Assembly: GCF_019458805.1 (NCBI RefSeq)
Contig: NZ_JAIBOA010000010.1
Location: 186,001 to 250,000, forward strand
Source: Actinomadura parmotrematis
GTDB lineage: Bacteria; Actinomycetota; Actinomycetes; Streptosporangiales; Streptosporangiaceae
DNA: 64,000 nucleotides
Direction of reading: 5' to 3'
Under the pieces are notes generated by a model. The model saw only the letters and a list, made by a program, of their open reading frames with translations, was not told where the DNA came from and made no database searches. Positions 15,743 through 23,970 of this stretch are shown piece by piece. Both the position numbers and the translations under genes were made by a program. Positions within the stretch are counted from its first letter, which is position 1; each line of letters opens with the position of its first letter.

Positions 15743-16741
15743 TCACGCCCAAGGGTCGTCCGATGCCGGCTCGGCGTCGTCGGGGTGGAGCAGTCCGCGC
15801 AGGCAGCGGCGAAGTCCCGTCTCACCCCCGTGGTCCACGGCGCGCATCCACGGCAGCGACGCCATCAGACGGGCCGTCTCGTCGGTCGCGCAGGCGTCGA
15901 GTGCGGCGAGCAGGCCCGCCGTGGCAGGTGCCTCGGTCAGGCACAGCCACCCGAACGCGGCACCGACCCGCACCGCGGGCGGCGCCCCGGGATCCGACCA
16001 CAAGGCCCCGATCCAGGTCAGACACCCGGCGTCAGGGTGTTCGCACGCCAGCTGCGCGAGCGCGAGAACCAGGCCGGCGCGCACCACCGGATCGGCCTCG
16101 ATGCGCAGACGTACGTGCAGGGCATTGCGGACATCGCTGATGCGTCCGGACGCCACCGCCCCTGCGTAGGCCGCTGCGACGCGCACTTCGGATGCGGGAT
16201 CGTCCAGCAGCGCCGTGACGAGGTCGAGATCGGCGGCGATCGCGTCACGAGCGGCCTCGATCCCCCAGTGCCCCGGGTAACCGCTCGGCTCGAACCGCCG
16301 CTCGCCATCGGACGAGCGCAGCAGCTCCTCGCGGGTGCATCGGCCAGGACCCGGCGTCCACTGCGCGATGCCCGCCGCCAGCTCCAGTGCACGAGCCCGG
16401 CACTGGCCGCGCGGGTCGGCCGCGATGCGAAGGAGGAACGGCACGGCCAGCGCCACCACCGACCAGGCGCCGTTGGCCAGCTCCCCGTTCAGGCAGCGCA
16501 GTGCCTCGCGCACCGCATCGGCGTCATTGGAACGCAGGCACGCCACGGCGTCACGGGTCTCGGGTCCGCGAGGAAAGCGCTCCCACGGGACACGGCCGTA
16601 GGCGAACACGTCCTTGGCCCTTGGAGAGATCGACGCCCTTACGGCACGAACATCGAGCGGACCGCCCACGTGCGCCTCCACGTCCCCGCCCATGAACGCC
16701 CGTCCGACCGCCCGGTAGACCGGATCGCTCTCCCGCTGCAT
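15743..16741 (-). CDS. HEAT-repeat-like protein of unknown function
   Basis: About 332 residues. The middle and C-terminal parts are alpha-helical pairs with repeated patterns, such as VVALAVPFLLRIAADPRGQ, LVTALLDDPASEVRVAAAY and LVLALAQLACEHPD. These resemble HEAT/armadillo scaffolds and suggest protein binding. No catalytic motif and no signal peptide. The ATG at 16741 has GGGGGGA at workable spacing; ATG 16750 is too close to it. Base composition is lower in GC than neighbouring housekeeping genes. Confidence 0.7.
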   Translation of the reverse strand: MQRESDPVYRAVGRAFMGGDVEAHVGGPLDVRAVRASISPRAKDVFAYGRVPWERFPRGPETRDAVACLRSNDADAVREALRCLNGELANGAWSVVALAVPFLLRIAADPRGQCRARALELAAGIAQWTPGPGRCTREELLRSSDGERRFEPSGYPGHWGIEAARDAIAADLDLVTALLDDPASEVRVAAAYAGAVASGRISDVRNALHVRLRIEADPVVRAGLVLALAQLACEHPDAGCLTWIGALWSDPGAPPAVRVGAAFGWLCLTEAPATAGLLAALDACATDETARLMASLPWMRAVDHGGETGLRRCLRGLLHPDDAEPASDDPWA

Positions 16742-17055
16742 CGTCCGCATTCCCCCCGAAACCAGATCGGCCCTTCCGCTGCCGACACTGTCAAAGCCCC
16801 GCCGGTCGGCTCATGACGACGCATCATCCGTCCAGTGCGACACCGACCCGCACCATCGGCGCAATGGTCGGCGAGATCCTCGGCGTGGTGGAGACCGCGG
16901 GCAGGGTCGTGATCGCGGGTGGGAGTGGGGACGAGGACGGGCGAGAGGGCGCCGGCACAGGCGCGCGCGACTGCATGGGCGATGCCGAGGGCGGACTTGA
17001 GGGCATGGGCGGTCTCAAGAGGGCTGATGAAGTCGCCGGGGGCCGAGGCGGTCAT
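16639..17055 (-). CDS. Uncertain ORF downstream of padR, possibly decayed
   Basis: ATG 17055 follows CGGAGG at good spacing and lies inside the end of the PadR gene, the classic place for a PadR partner gene. The first 45 residues (MTASAPGDFISPLETAHALK onward) look like a helical N-terminus. After about residue 60 the composition becomes Arg/Gly/His-rich and the ORF runs antisense-like into the start of the HEAT-like gene. A frameshift near 16910 would explain this. Confidence 0.3.
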   Translation of the reverse strand: MTASAPGDFISPLETAHALKSALGIAHAVARACAGALSPVLVPTPTRDHDPARGLHHAEDLADHCADGAGRCRTGRMMRRHEPTGGALTVSAAEGPIWFRGECGRCSGRAIRSTGRSDGRSWAGTWRRTWAVRSMFVP

Positions 17056-17404
17056 GTGGTGCCTCCGGCGGAGCGGGCCGCAGCACGGGCAGGCCGGTGA
17101 CCTGGGTGCGGGCTTGCGCGAGGGCGATGCGGGCGCGCTCGGCACCATCGGGGGTGAGCTTGTAGTAGCGGCGGCGGGGCCGGCCCTGCTCGGCCGGATC
17201 CGCGTCCTCCCACCGCGACTCCAACCAGCCCAGCTTCTCCAGGCGGGCAAGGATGGGGTGCACCGTCCCCGACGGCAGCCCGGCGGCCTGCCCGATCTGC
17301 AGCCCGTAGAACTCGTGCGTCCACTCTTCCAGCAGAGCCCGCAGCACGAGTTGCGTCGGCAGCGTCATGCGCGGCGCCGCCGGACCCTTCTCACGTCCGA
17401 CCAT
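17015..17404 (-). CDS. PadR family transcriptional regulator
   Basis: 129 residues. The winged helix has MTLPTQLVLRALLEEW, then GLQIGQAAGLPSGTVHPILARLEKLGWLE, and the RRRYYKLTPDGAERARIAL wing. It is a short PadR with one C-terminal helix for dimerisation. A perfect 10-base inverted repeat lies just upstream (17412-17434) and is the likely autoregulatory operator. An alternative start is ATG 17368. Confidence 0.9.
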   Translation of the reverse strand: MVGREKGPAAPRMTLPTQLVLRALLEEWTHEFYGLQIGQAAGLPSGTVHPILARLEKLGWLESRWEDADPAEQGRPRRRYYKLTPDGAERARIALAQARTQVTGLPVLRPAPPEAPHDRLGPRRLHQPS

Positions 17405-17411
17405 GCTCCAG

Positions 17412-17434
17412 CTCTACCTAGGGGCTAGGTAGAG
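17412..17434 (-). promoter_or_regulatory. Palindromic operator upstream of padR
   Basis: CTCTACCTAG (17412-17421) and CTAGGTAGAG (17425-17434) are exact reverse complements around a GGG centre. They end eight bases from the padR start codon. Position and symmetry fit autorepression by a dimeric PadR protein. Confidence 0.7.
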
Positions 17435-17578
17435 AACAAGTGTCCCCGTGCGCCGGTCCAGGCGGCCCGTGCGCCATGACGCCCTGGCGCCCATGAACGC
17501 TCGTCCTGAATCATCCCTGGTAGACGCGCCGTTGGGCCTGCCTCGGCCACCCGGCCGCAGAGGCGCAACCGAACCTGG

Positions 17579-18472
17579 TCACGGGGCCTTGAAGTCGGTC
17601 ACGGCCAGCGCCTTGCCCACCCGAACGGCGGCCAGGTCGTCGTGGCGGATCACGAAACCCGTGCAGTATTCCTCGTAGCCAGGACGTTCTCTGACCAGAG
17701 AAATCCATTCGCTCGCCAGCCGGTGCCTTTCCTGCTCCAGGTGGGAATCCCATTTCGCGATAGGGATGGCGGGGATCTCCCCTGCCTTCTCGCGACCCGC
17801 GAGGGTCTGCTCGGCGATACTTTTGATCACCTCGTCGTCGGCGTATCCGCCGATGACGATGCCGGCGCCGGACGGCCAGAGGTCATGAGCCAGGGTCCGG
17901 AGTTCCTCCAGGTGCGGCAGGTCGTCCTCCATGTACCGGGCCAGCCGCTGCTGGAAGGGCGACATGTCCTCCCAGTCGAGGTCCTCCCAGTACTCGTGCC
18001 AGTCCTCGTCGCCCTCCTGGAGCCAGCGGGGCAGTTCGGCCCCGATCTCGGCGTAGAGGTCGAGTCGCTCACGGACGGGCACGGAACCGGGGACCTCCGC
18101 GACCGCAGTCTCAGCGCCCTCCGGTACGTACACGACCTGCGCGTACCTTCCGGAGTCGTCCTCGTGGTCCATCTCCTGGTCCACGAAGAAGAGCAGCGTC
18201 CCGCCCGTCGGCAGGTCGAAGCCGTCGACCCTCGGGAGCGCCCCGCAATCGACGGAGAGGAGCAGCGGTAGCGGACCGGTCCCGGCGGAAGGCCACTTCA
18301 TGCCCACCGGCAGCCGGGGCACCCCGCCGAACTGCCCGACCGGAGAACCGTCGCCGCCCCCGAACAGCCCGATCGACAAGCGAAGATGCTCGCTGAATCT
18401 GCCGATCTCATCGTCCGGGACGCCCAACTCGAGCGCTGCCCGACGAAACTCCCCCCGATGATCCATGATCAT
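17579..18472 (-). CDS. DUF1963 (YwqG-like) protein
   Basis: 297 residues from ATG 18472; ATG 18466 is an alternative. The order matches DUF1963: the pair FGGVPRLPVGMKWP, then LPLLLSVDCGALP, then LLFFVDQEMD. A later region around IVIGGYADDEV precedes the C-terminal strands. DUF1963 proteins are of unknown function; some occur beside toxin-immunity genes. The gene is more acidic and lower in GC than its surroundings. Confidence 0.78.
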   Translation of the reverse strand: MIMDHRGEFRRAALELGVPDDEIGRFSEHLRLSIGLFGGGDGSPVGQFGGVPRLPVGMKWPSAGTGPLPLLLSVDCGALPRVDGFDLPTGGTLLFFVDQEMDHEDDSGRYAQVVYVPEGAETAVAEVPGSVPVRERLDLYAEIGAELPRWLQEGDEDWHEYWEDLDWEDMSPFQQRLARYMEDDLPHLEELRTLAHDLWPSGAGIVIGGYADDEVIKSIAEQTLAGREKAGEIPAIPIAKWDSHLEQERHRLASEWISLVRERPGYEEYCTGFVIRHDDLAAVRVGKALAVTDFKAP

Positions 18473-18604
18473 GAAGATAGGCCCCTTCCGACCCGGCCGC
18501 GCCATCGGCGGGTTGGAGGGCACGGGCTGCACATGGTGGAGCGAGTGGCCGGTCCCCTTGGACCACCCCAGCGGATGCGCCACCGGCAAGCCGCGCATCG
18601 CCGA

Positions 18605-19054
18605 TCAGGCCGCAGGCTCCTTGTAGTTCTCGCACAGGAGGGCCCATACGGTCTTGCCGCCGGAGACGCGGAAGTCGTAGCCCCACATACAGGCGATGCG
18701 GTCGATCATCGCGAGGCCGCGCCCGGACGTGCTCTCCAGGTCGATGCCGCCGTGCCGCATCTTCGGCTCGTCGTCGCCGCCGTCCCACACCTCGATCATG
18801 GGGCCGGCGTCCGAGCGGTACAGGCGGACGGTGATGTCGTCGTTTTCCCCGGTCCCGTGCAGATGAGCGTTCGTGACGAGCTCCGACGCGACGATCACGG
18901 CGATGCCGGCTGCGGTCTCGTCGAAGCCTTGCGCGTCGAACCAGAGCCCGACGAAATCGCGAGCGTTCTTCACGCTTTCCGGTCGCGACTTAATGATCAG
19001 GTGAGTGACGCCGTTCGCCGCCCCAGGCGGCTTGCCGTGCGGATTCTGGATCAT
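18605..19054 (-). CDS. ATP-binding protein, RsbW-like HATPase
   Basis: 149 residues. N box IVASELVTNAHLHG, then IEVWDGGDDEP and the G box ESTSGRGLAMIDRIA, with the terminal GGKTVWALL. It is the counterpart of the protein at 3485-4009. Like that one, it is divergent from a DUF5753-type XRE gene. It probably acts in an anti-sigma or partner-switching way. No sigma factor is seen nearby. Confidence 0.88.
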   Translation of the reverse strand: MIQNPHGKPPGAANGVTHLIIKSRPESVKNARDFVGLWFDAQGFDETAAGIAVIVASELVTNAHLHGTGENDDITVRLYRSDAGPMIEVWDGGDDEPKMRHGGIDLESTSGRGLAMIDRIACMWGYDFRVSGGKTVWALLCENYKEPAA

Positions 19055-19218
19055 GATTGATCGCCTTCGATGGACGGTTGTTCCCCCTGACCCATTCAGG
19101 CACCGGTTCTGTACTGTGAGTAACCAAGCGCAGCTCGCAGGTGTGCAAGTGGATGGACCGCCACCGCCCTTTGTTTGGTGGCGATTGGGTCGTACTTTGG
19201 CAGGGAGAGGTCGAGATC

Positions 19219-20031
19219 ATGTCCCCGAAGCCCAACAAGGCCACCGTCTCCCCCAGCCTGCGAGCCTTCGGCAAGCGCTTCCGCAGCTACCGGGAAGCGA
19301 AGGGCTGGACGCAGGAGGCCGTTGCGGCACGCGCGAACAACGGCGCCGGAGTCAAGTACCAGTACATAGGCGCCATCGAGAACGGCCGCACTCGCTGCTC
19401 CCGCGAGTTCACCGAGATCATGGACCGTGAACTGAACGCGGGCGGCGAACTGATCGCCCTGTGGCAAGACCTTGTGAAGGACGCGGCGTTCCCCACCTGG
19501 TTCGACTGGCACATCGTTGAGAACGAAGCCCTGGAGCTGACCTCCTACAGCCTCAACCTGGTGCATGGGCTGCTCCAGACGCCCGAGTACGCCGAAGTCC
19601 TCTTGTACGGAGACAAGAAAGCAGTCGACGGCCGTATGAAGCGGCAAGAGGTGTTGGTGCGCAACGAGCCTCCGCCCCCCAACTGCTTGTTCCTCATCGA
19701 CGAGGGGGTTTTGATCAGGGAAGTCGGGCGACCTGAGATCATGGCGGAACAGTGCGACGCCCTGATCGATGCCATATCACGTAAGGTAACGGTTCAAGTC
19801 GTTCCAATGCGCGGCGACCACCAAGGAAACATCAGTGCGTTCACGCTTGCGCTTCTACCGGACAGAAGAGAACTCGCCTATACGGAATGCGCGGCACGAG
19901 GTTTCACCATGGAAGACGCGGACGACATCAACACTCAGCGGCAAGTCCTTCGAGAGATACAGTCGCTGGCACTGCCCGTGAAGCAGTCGATTGAACTTAT
20001 ACACCAGATTAAGGCAGGCAGATGGACCTGA
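19219..20031 (+). CDS. XRE-family regulator with DUF5753 domain
   Basis: 270 residues from ATG 19219, which follows GGGAGAGG. The HTH is around FGKRFRSYREAKGWTQEAVA and IGAIENGRTR (about 10-60). The DUF5753 region contains LVHGLLQTPEYAEVLL and LFLIDEGVLIREVG. GC content is clearly lower than in most of the window, suggesting separate acquisition. It overlaps the first of four DUF397 genes by 10 bp. Confidence 0.92.
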   Translation: MSPKPNKATVSPSLRAFGKRFRSYREAKGWTQEAVAARANNGAGVKYQYIGAIENGRTRCSREFTEIMDRELNAGGELIALWQDLVKDAAFPTWFDWHIVENEALELTSYSLNLVHGLLQTPEYAEVLLYGDKKAVDGRMKRQEVLVRNEPPPPNCLFLIDEGVLIREVGRPEIMAEQCDALIDAISRKVTVQVVPMRGDHQGNISAFTLALLPDRRELAYTECAARGFTMEDADDINTQRQVLREIQSLALPVKQSIELIHQIKAGRWT

Positions 20032-20207
20032 ATGCAATGACTTGGCGAAAGTCGTCCCGCAGCGGCGGCAATGGCGGCGAGTGCGTCGAGTTGGCCGCGA
20101 TGCGCGGTAGCGTCGCCGTCCGCGATAGCAAGGACCCGGAGGGCGACAGGATTCTGCTCGACCGGGCCAACTTCCGCCGCCTCGCTAACGCCGTCAAGGA
20201 GCTCTAG
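20022..20207 (+). CDS. DUF397 protein, array copy 1
   Basis: 61 residues: WRKSSRSGGNGGECVELAAM, then VAVRDSKDPEGDRILL and the end RRLANAVKEL. The start lies inside the end of the XRE gene, so translation is coupled. Among the four copies it has the most distinct middle (DRILLDRAN). Confidence 0.93.
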   Translation: MDLNAMTWRKSSRSGGNGGECVELAAMRGSVAVRDSKDPEGDRILLDRANFRRLANAVKEL

Positions 20208-20210
20208 CCC

Positions 20211-20396
20211 ATGCACCTGAGCAACGCCATATGGCGTAAGGCATCTCGCAGCGGCGAGAATGGCGGCGATTGCATCGAGGTGGCTGCGGTGCCCGGTAGC
20301 GTGGCCGTCCGCGACAGCAAAGAGCCCGAAGGCGGCGCGCTTCTGCTCGGCCGCACCAGCTTCCGTCGCTTCGCTAACGCGATCAAGGAGCTCTAG
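20211..20396 (+). CDS. DUF397 protein, array copy 2
   Basis: 61 residues: WRKASRSGENGGDCIEVAAV, then VAVRDSKEPEGGALLL and RRFANAIKEL. It begins three bases after the stop of copy 1 (TAG CCC ATG). The GGAGCTC at the end of the previous copy supplies a ribosome-binding site. Confidence 0.93.
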   Translation: MHLSNAIWRKASRSGENGGDCIEVAAVPGSVAVRDSKEPEGGALLLGRTSFRRFANAIKEL

Positions 20397-20399
20397 CGC

Positions 20400-20585
20400 A
20401 TGGACCTGCGCAGGACTGCATGGCGCAAAGCGTCACAATCGACGGAGAACGGCGGGCACTGTGTTGAGCTTGCCGACTTCAGGACGGCCGTAGGCGTCCG
20501 CGATAGCAAGGCCCCAGGAGGCGGCGCGCTTCTGCTCGACCGCGCCGTCTTCCACCGCCTCGCTAACGCCATCAAGGAGCTCTAG
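20400..20585 (+). CDS. DUF397 protein, array copy 3
   Basis: 61 residues: WRKASQSTENGGHCVELADF, then VGVRDSKAPGGGALLL and HRLANAIKEL. This is the most divergent copy: GNGG becomes ENGG, ECVE becomes HCVE, and the mid-strand RTAVGV differs from GSVAV. It starts three bases after copy 2 (TAG CGC ATG). Confidence 0.93.
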   Translation: MDLRRTAWRKASQSTENGGHCVELADFRTAVGVRDSKAPGGGALLLDRAVFHRLANAIKEL

Positions 20586-20588
20586 CGC

Positions 20589-20774
20589 ATGGACCTGGGC
20601 AATGTCGGGTGGCGGAAGTCCTCGCACAGTGCGGGCAACGGCGGCGAGTGTGTCGAGCTGGCCGCCGTGCCCGATAGCGTCGCCGTCCGCGACAGCAAGG
20701 ACCCGGAGGGCGGGAGCCTTGTGCTCGGCCGCACTGACTTCCGTCGCTTCGTCGGTGCGATCAAGGAGCTCTGA
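20589..20774 (+). CDS. DUF397 protein, array copy 4
   Basis: 61 residues: WRKSSHSAGNGGECVELAAV, then VAVRDSKDPEGGSLVL and RRFVGAIKEL. Last of the array; it ends with TGA rather than TAG. A 20-bp perfect stem follows 23 bp downstream and probably ends the transcript. Confidence 0.93.
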   Translation: MDLGNVGWRKSSHSAGNGGECVELAAVPDSVAVRDSKDPEGGSLVLGRTDFRRFVGAIKEL

Positions 20775-20797
20775 GCATGACCGCCCGGTCGCTCGAA

Positions 20798-20859
20798 GTT
20801 GAGATGCGGCGTGTTGGGCTCTGTGGAGATCGAAAGAGGCCAACACGCCGCATCTCAAC
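20798..20859 (+). terminator. 20-bp perfect stem with 22-base loop
   Basis: GTTGAGATGCGGCGTGTTGG (20798-20817) is followed after 22 bases by its exact reverse complement (20840-20859). It lies just after the DUF397 array and has no T-run. It probably terminates the array transcript. The length is unusual and a mobile-repeat origin is possible. Confidence 0.6.
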
Positions 20860-20979
20860 CTGAGATGGCCGGGTGGTCATGGGGGTGCGGGCGGGCAGGT
20901 GCCAGCGGGGGCGGGACGTCGAACGCCCCTCGGCCTGCGCGTGGAGCGCGCGGGCGAGGGGCGTTCGGGCCGCTGGAGG

Positions 20980-21219
20980 TTACGCCGCGAGTTCGTGGCG
21001 CGGGCGGTAGCGGATCTGGCGGGCCGTGGTGAGGGCCTCGGCCAGGGACAGGGCCCCCGGCGCCGGGACCGGCGGGACGGCGGCGGCAGCAGGGGCGGTG
21101 GGCTCGGCGTAGGCGTTCAGGGTCTGGTGGGCCAGTGCGGAGAGGCGCGGCTCGACGAGGGTCCGCTCGGCGGGCCCGTGGAGCTGCGCGTGGGTGAGAT
21201 GGAACGTCGTTTCGTTCAC
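20980..21219 (-). CDS. Small hypothetical protein
   Basis: 79 residues from GTG 21219, preceded by GAGGGG. The N-terminal half (MNETTFHLTHAQLHGPAERT) looks helical. It is followed by an Ala/Pro-rich linker (about 42-56) and a short basic end RQIRYRPRHELAA. No signal peptide, no membrane span, no Cys. No family recognised. An inverted repeat at 21290-21319 lies in its promoter region. Confidence 0.6.
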   Translation of the reverse strand: MNETTFHLTHAQLHGPAERTLVEPRLSALAHQTLNAYAEPTAPAAAAVPPVPAPGALSLAEALTTARQIRYRPRHELAA

Positions 21220-21289
21220 GGCTACCCCTCTTCCTTCATCCGGCGGTTCGGTCCCCCCGCCCCGCCGGCCGGTGCGTCACCGGTCGATA

Positions 21290-21319
21290 CGTGCCGAACG
21301 ATCTCCCCGGTTCGGCACG
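21290..21319 (-). promoter_or_regulatory. 10-base inverted repeat upstream of the small gene
   Basis: CGTGCCGAAC (21290-21299) and GTTCGGCACG (21310-21319) are exact reverse complements with a 10-base spacer. GGTGCGTCAC at 21271-21280 is nearly repeated as GGTGCGTGAC at 21319-21328. It could be an operator for the gene at 20980-21219, or a terminator for the GNAT gene on the same strand. Confidence 0.45.
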
Positions 21320-21381
21320 GTGCGTGACTTCTCCCTCGTCACGGTGCGAAGGTACGGCCCGCCTCTGACATTTCCGGGGCG

Positions 21382-21864
21382 TCAGAGCAGCCGGTACATG
21401 ACGTGCAGTCCGACATACCCATGGACGGGATGCCGGAATCCCTCGGGCAGTGTGGCGGCCACCTCCATGCCGAGCGACCGCCACAGGCGGACGGCGCGCT
21501 CGTTGGTCGACACCACCGCGTTGAACTGCATGGCGCGGTAGCCCGCAGCCCTCGCCCAGGCGAGCACGGCCTCGCCGAGGGCGCGGCCGGCGCCGCGGCC
21601 CTGGTGGGCCGGGTCGACCATGAAGCTCGCGCTCGCGATGTGCGAGGCGGGCCCCATGTGGTTGGCGCCGGCGTTGGCGCTGCCGAGGATCGTGCCGTCC
21701 GCGTCGACGGCCACGAGGGTGACCTCGTTGCCCGTCCAGAAGGTCCGGGCCTGCTCCTCGGTGACGTCGAGCGGCCACGAGAACGTCTCGCCGGCCCGCG
21801 CGATGTCCCGAACGAACGGCCAGATGCGCGGCCAGTCCGCCGAGGTCGCCTCCCTGATCTCCAT
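21382..21864 (-). CDS. GNAT family N-acetyltransferase
   Basis: 160 residues with the GNAT order. The start is IREATSADWPRIWPFVRDI, the strand VAVDADGTILGSA precedes the SASFMVDPAHQGRGAGRALG motif A (acetyl-CoA pyrophosphate loop QGRGAG), and AVRLWRSLGMEV is motif B. It resembles the YhhY/L-amino-acid acetyltransferase group. The acceptor substrate is unknown. Confidence 0.9.
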   Translation of the reverse strand: MEIREATSADWPRIWPFVRDIARAGETFSWPLDVTEEQARTFWTGNEVTLVAVDADGTILGSANAGANHMGPASHIASASFMVDPAHQGRGAGRALGEAVLAWARAAGYRAMQFNAVVSTNERAVRLWRSLGMEVAATLPEGFRHPVHGYVGLHVMYRLL

Positions 21865-21913
21865 GCCGCCCAGGATGGCGTGCTGACCTCGGCGGACGCC
21901 AACGGTTTTCCGG

Positions 21914-23970
21914 TCAGTCGGGGTTCGGCGACGGGTCGGACGCCATCGACCGCAGCAGCGGGCGGCTGAGCGCGCCCGCGCCGAGGATCCCGGCTACGCC
22001 GAGCGTCACGCACGCCAGCAGCGTGAGGACGTTGCCGGGACTCGGGGACGCGCCGAACGGCGACGCGAACACCGCGCCCGTGAGCAGCGACCCGCCGCCC
22101 ATGACGGCGAGGGGGATCAGCGTCTCCTGCCGCCGCGCCCGGTCCAGGACGGCGAGGGGCGTGCCCGCGAGCGCCAGCGACGCGTAGGCGCGGCGGCGGT
22201 CCAGCACGGCGGACGCGCCGCTGATCCCGGCGCTGGTGACGGCGATGACGAACGACACGGCGAGCACCGTCAGCGACCCTGTGCGCAGGTCGGCCAGCAG
22301 GTAGGACGCCGCTGTGGTGTCGGTGCCGCGTATGGCGGCGGCGCCCGGCACCGAGCGCGCCAACACGGTGCGGGCCCGGTCGATCGCGGCCTCCCCACCC
22401 GGCACGGTGATCCGGGCCGTGTCGCCGTCGACGGCGACGGTGGCGCGAAGCCCAGCCAGCGGCCCGCGCACCCGGTCCGCGAGGGCGGCGGCGGACGGAC
22501 CGGGGACGGTCACGTCGAGCCGGTCCGCCGGGCCGTCCCCCAATGCGGACACCGGCGGGTTCAGCAGCCCGAGGAAGCCCGCGACGAACCCCGTGAGCGC
22601 GACGCCCGCGACGGTCCGCCAGGCGGCGCGCGGGTCGTCCACCAGGCGGCGCCCGGCGAGCAGCCGGGCCGGGCGGCGCGCGGTGGCGACGGCGATCCGC
22701 CCGATGAGCGCCACCACCCACGGCCCGACCAGGTTGAGGCGAGGAACGCCGACCCGAGCAGCACCAGCAGGACCACCGCGCCCGCCCGCCCGAGCCCCGT
22801 CCAGGTCCCGGCGAAGACCGCGAAGGCCAGCAGGACGGCGGCGAGCGCGGCGACCCGCACGGCCCGCAGGCCCGGCGGCGTGACGCGGCGCGCGACGCCG
22901 AGCGGGCTCACCACGACGCGGCGGAGCCCTGCGGCGGCGCTCAGCCCGACCAGCAGCGGCACCGCGAGCAGCACGCCGAGCAGCCACGGCAGCGGCGGCC
23001 ACAGGTCGGCGGCGTACCAGCCGCCGCCCCCGAACTCCAGGTGGACGAGCGCGGGCACCGCGAACGCGTACAGCAGCGCCCCGGCGACGGCGCCGCCGCA
23101 GGCGGTCAGCACCGCCTCGGCGACCGTCATCGCCACGACCTGGCCAGGCGTCGCGCCGACGAGGCGCAGCGCGGCGAGCCGCGCGTCCCGGCGCGCCACG
23201 GTGAGGCGGGCCGCCGCGCCCCCGAACACCAGCAGCGGGACGATCATCAGGACGGACGCGATCGCCGCGAGCACCCGGTACATCTCCGGGACGGTCGACA
23301 CCGCGCCGCGCGCGAAGCGGTCGATGCGGACGGCCGGCGACGACCCCTCGTTGCGCAGCCGCTCCGCCGTCATCGCCGGGTCGCCCGGCGCGCGCCCGAC
23401 GACCGCGACGAGCTCGCCGGGATGCACCAGCGCCGCGTCCCCGAGGTTCCCGGCACGGGCCGGGAAGCGGTCGGCGAGCTGGTCGGCGGGCAGGCGGCGC
23501 ATCTGGGCGGCGAGCGCCGGGGACGTCCAGGTCTCGCCGGGGCGCGGGAAGCGCGGCAGGCCCGGCGGGACCGGCGCGGACGGCTCCAGCGCCGCCAGGT
23601 CCACGACCGTGACCGGCCGCCCCCGCACGTGGTCGGTGGACAGCGCCTCGACGGCCGTCGCCGTCCCCGAGGCGGCCGGGTGCCGCCAGGCGTCGGCGTC
23701 CGCGCGCTGCGCGAAGGCGTGGTCGGCCGCCGCCGCGAACAGCAGCAGCCCGGACGCGACGGTGACCGCCGCGAACGTCAGCAGCGGCCCGAGCAGCCCG
23801 CCGCCGCGCATCAACCGCCAGGTCAGCCCGAGGTTCACGAGCCCTGGCACGGATCTCACCGGACGCGCTGTCCCGGTCCCCACCCCGCGCCCACCATCGG
23901 CTCCCGCCCCGCCCCCGCCTCCGGTCTCCGCACCGCGCCCACCACCGGCCCCCGCCTCCGGCCGCCTCAC
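21914..23970 (-). pseudogene. ABC transporter permease (FtsX-like), single frameshift
   Basis: Large two-module FtsX/MacB-like permease. The first half, from about 23970 or GTG 23859, has a first membrane span, an extracellular region, three spans and the conserved ALRLVGATPGQV loop. Reading breaks at about 22737: GSAFLA is open in one frame and LNLVGPWVVALIGRIAVA continues in another. Restoring one base would join them. The second half keeps four or more spans and a soluble segment. GTG 23970 overlaps the ATPase stop by 4 bp but gives a Gly-rich leader of about 37 residues. A sequencing error is as likely as true inactivation. Confidence 0.8.

Larger units (their letters stand above)
20022..20774 (+). 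repeat. Four-unit tandem gene duplication, exact 189-bp period
   Basis: The four DUF397 genes start at 20022, 20211, 20400 and 20589, always 189 bp apart. Each unit is a 186-bp gene plus a 3-bp spacer (CCC or CGC). Internal similarity at DNA level is obvious at GTCCGCGA(T/C)AGCAA and AAGGAGCTC. It arose most simply by unequal crossing-over and then diverged. Confidence 0.95.
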
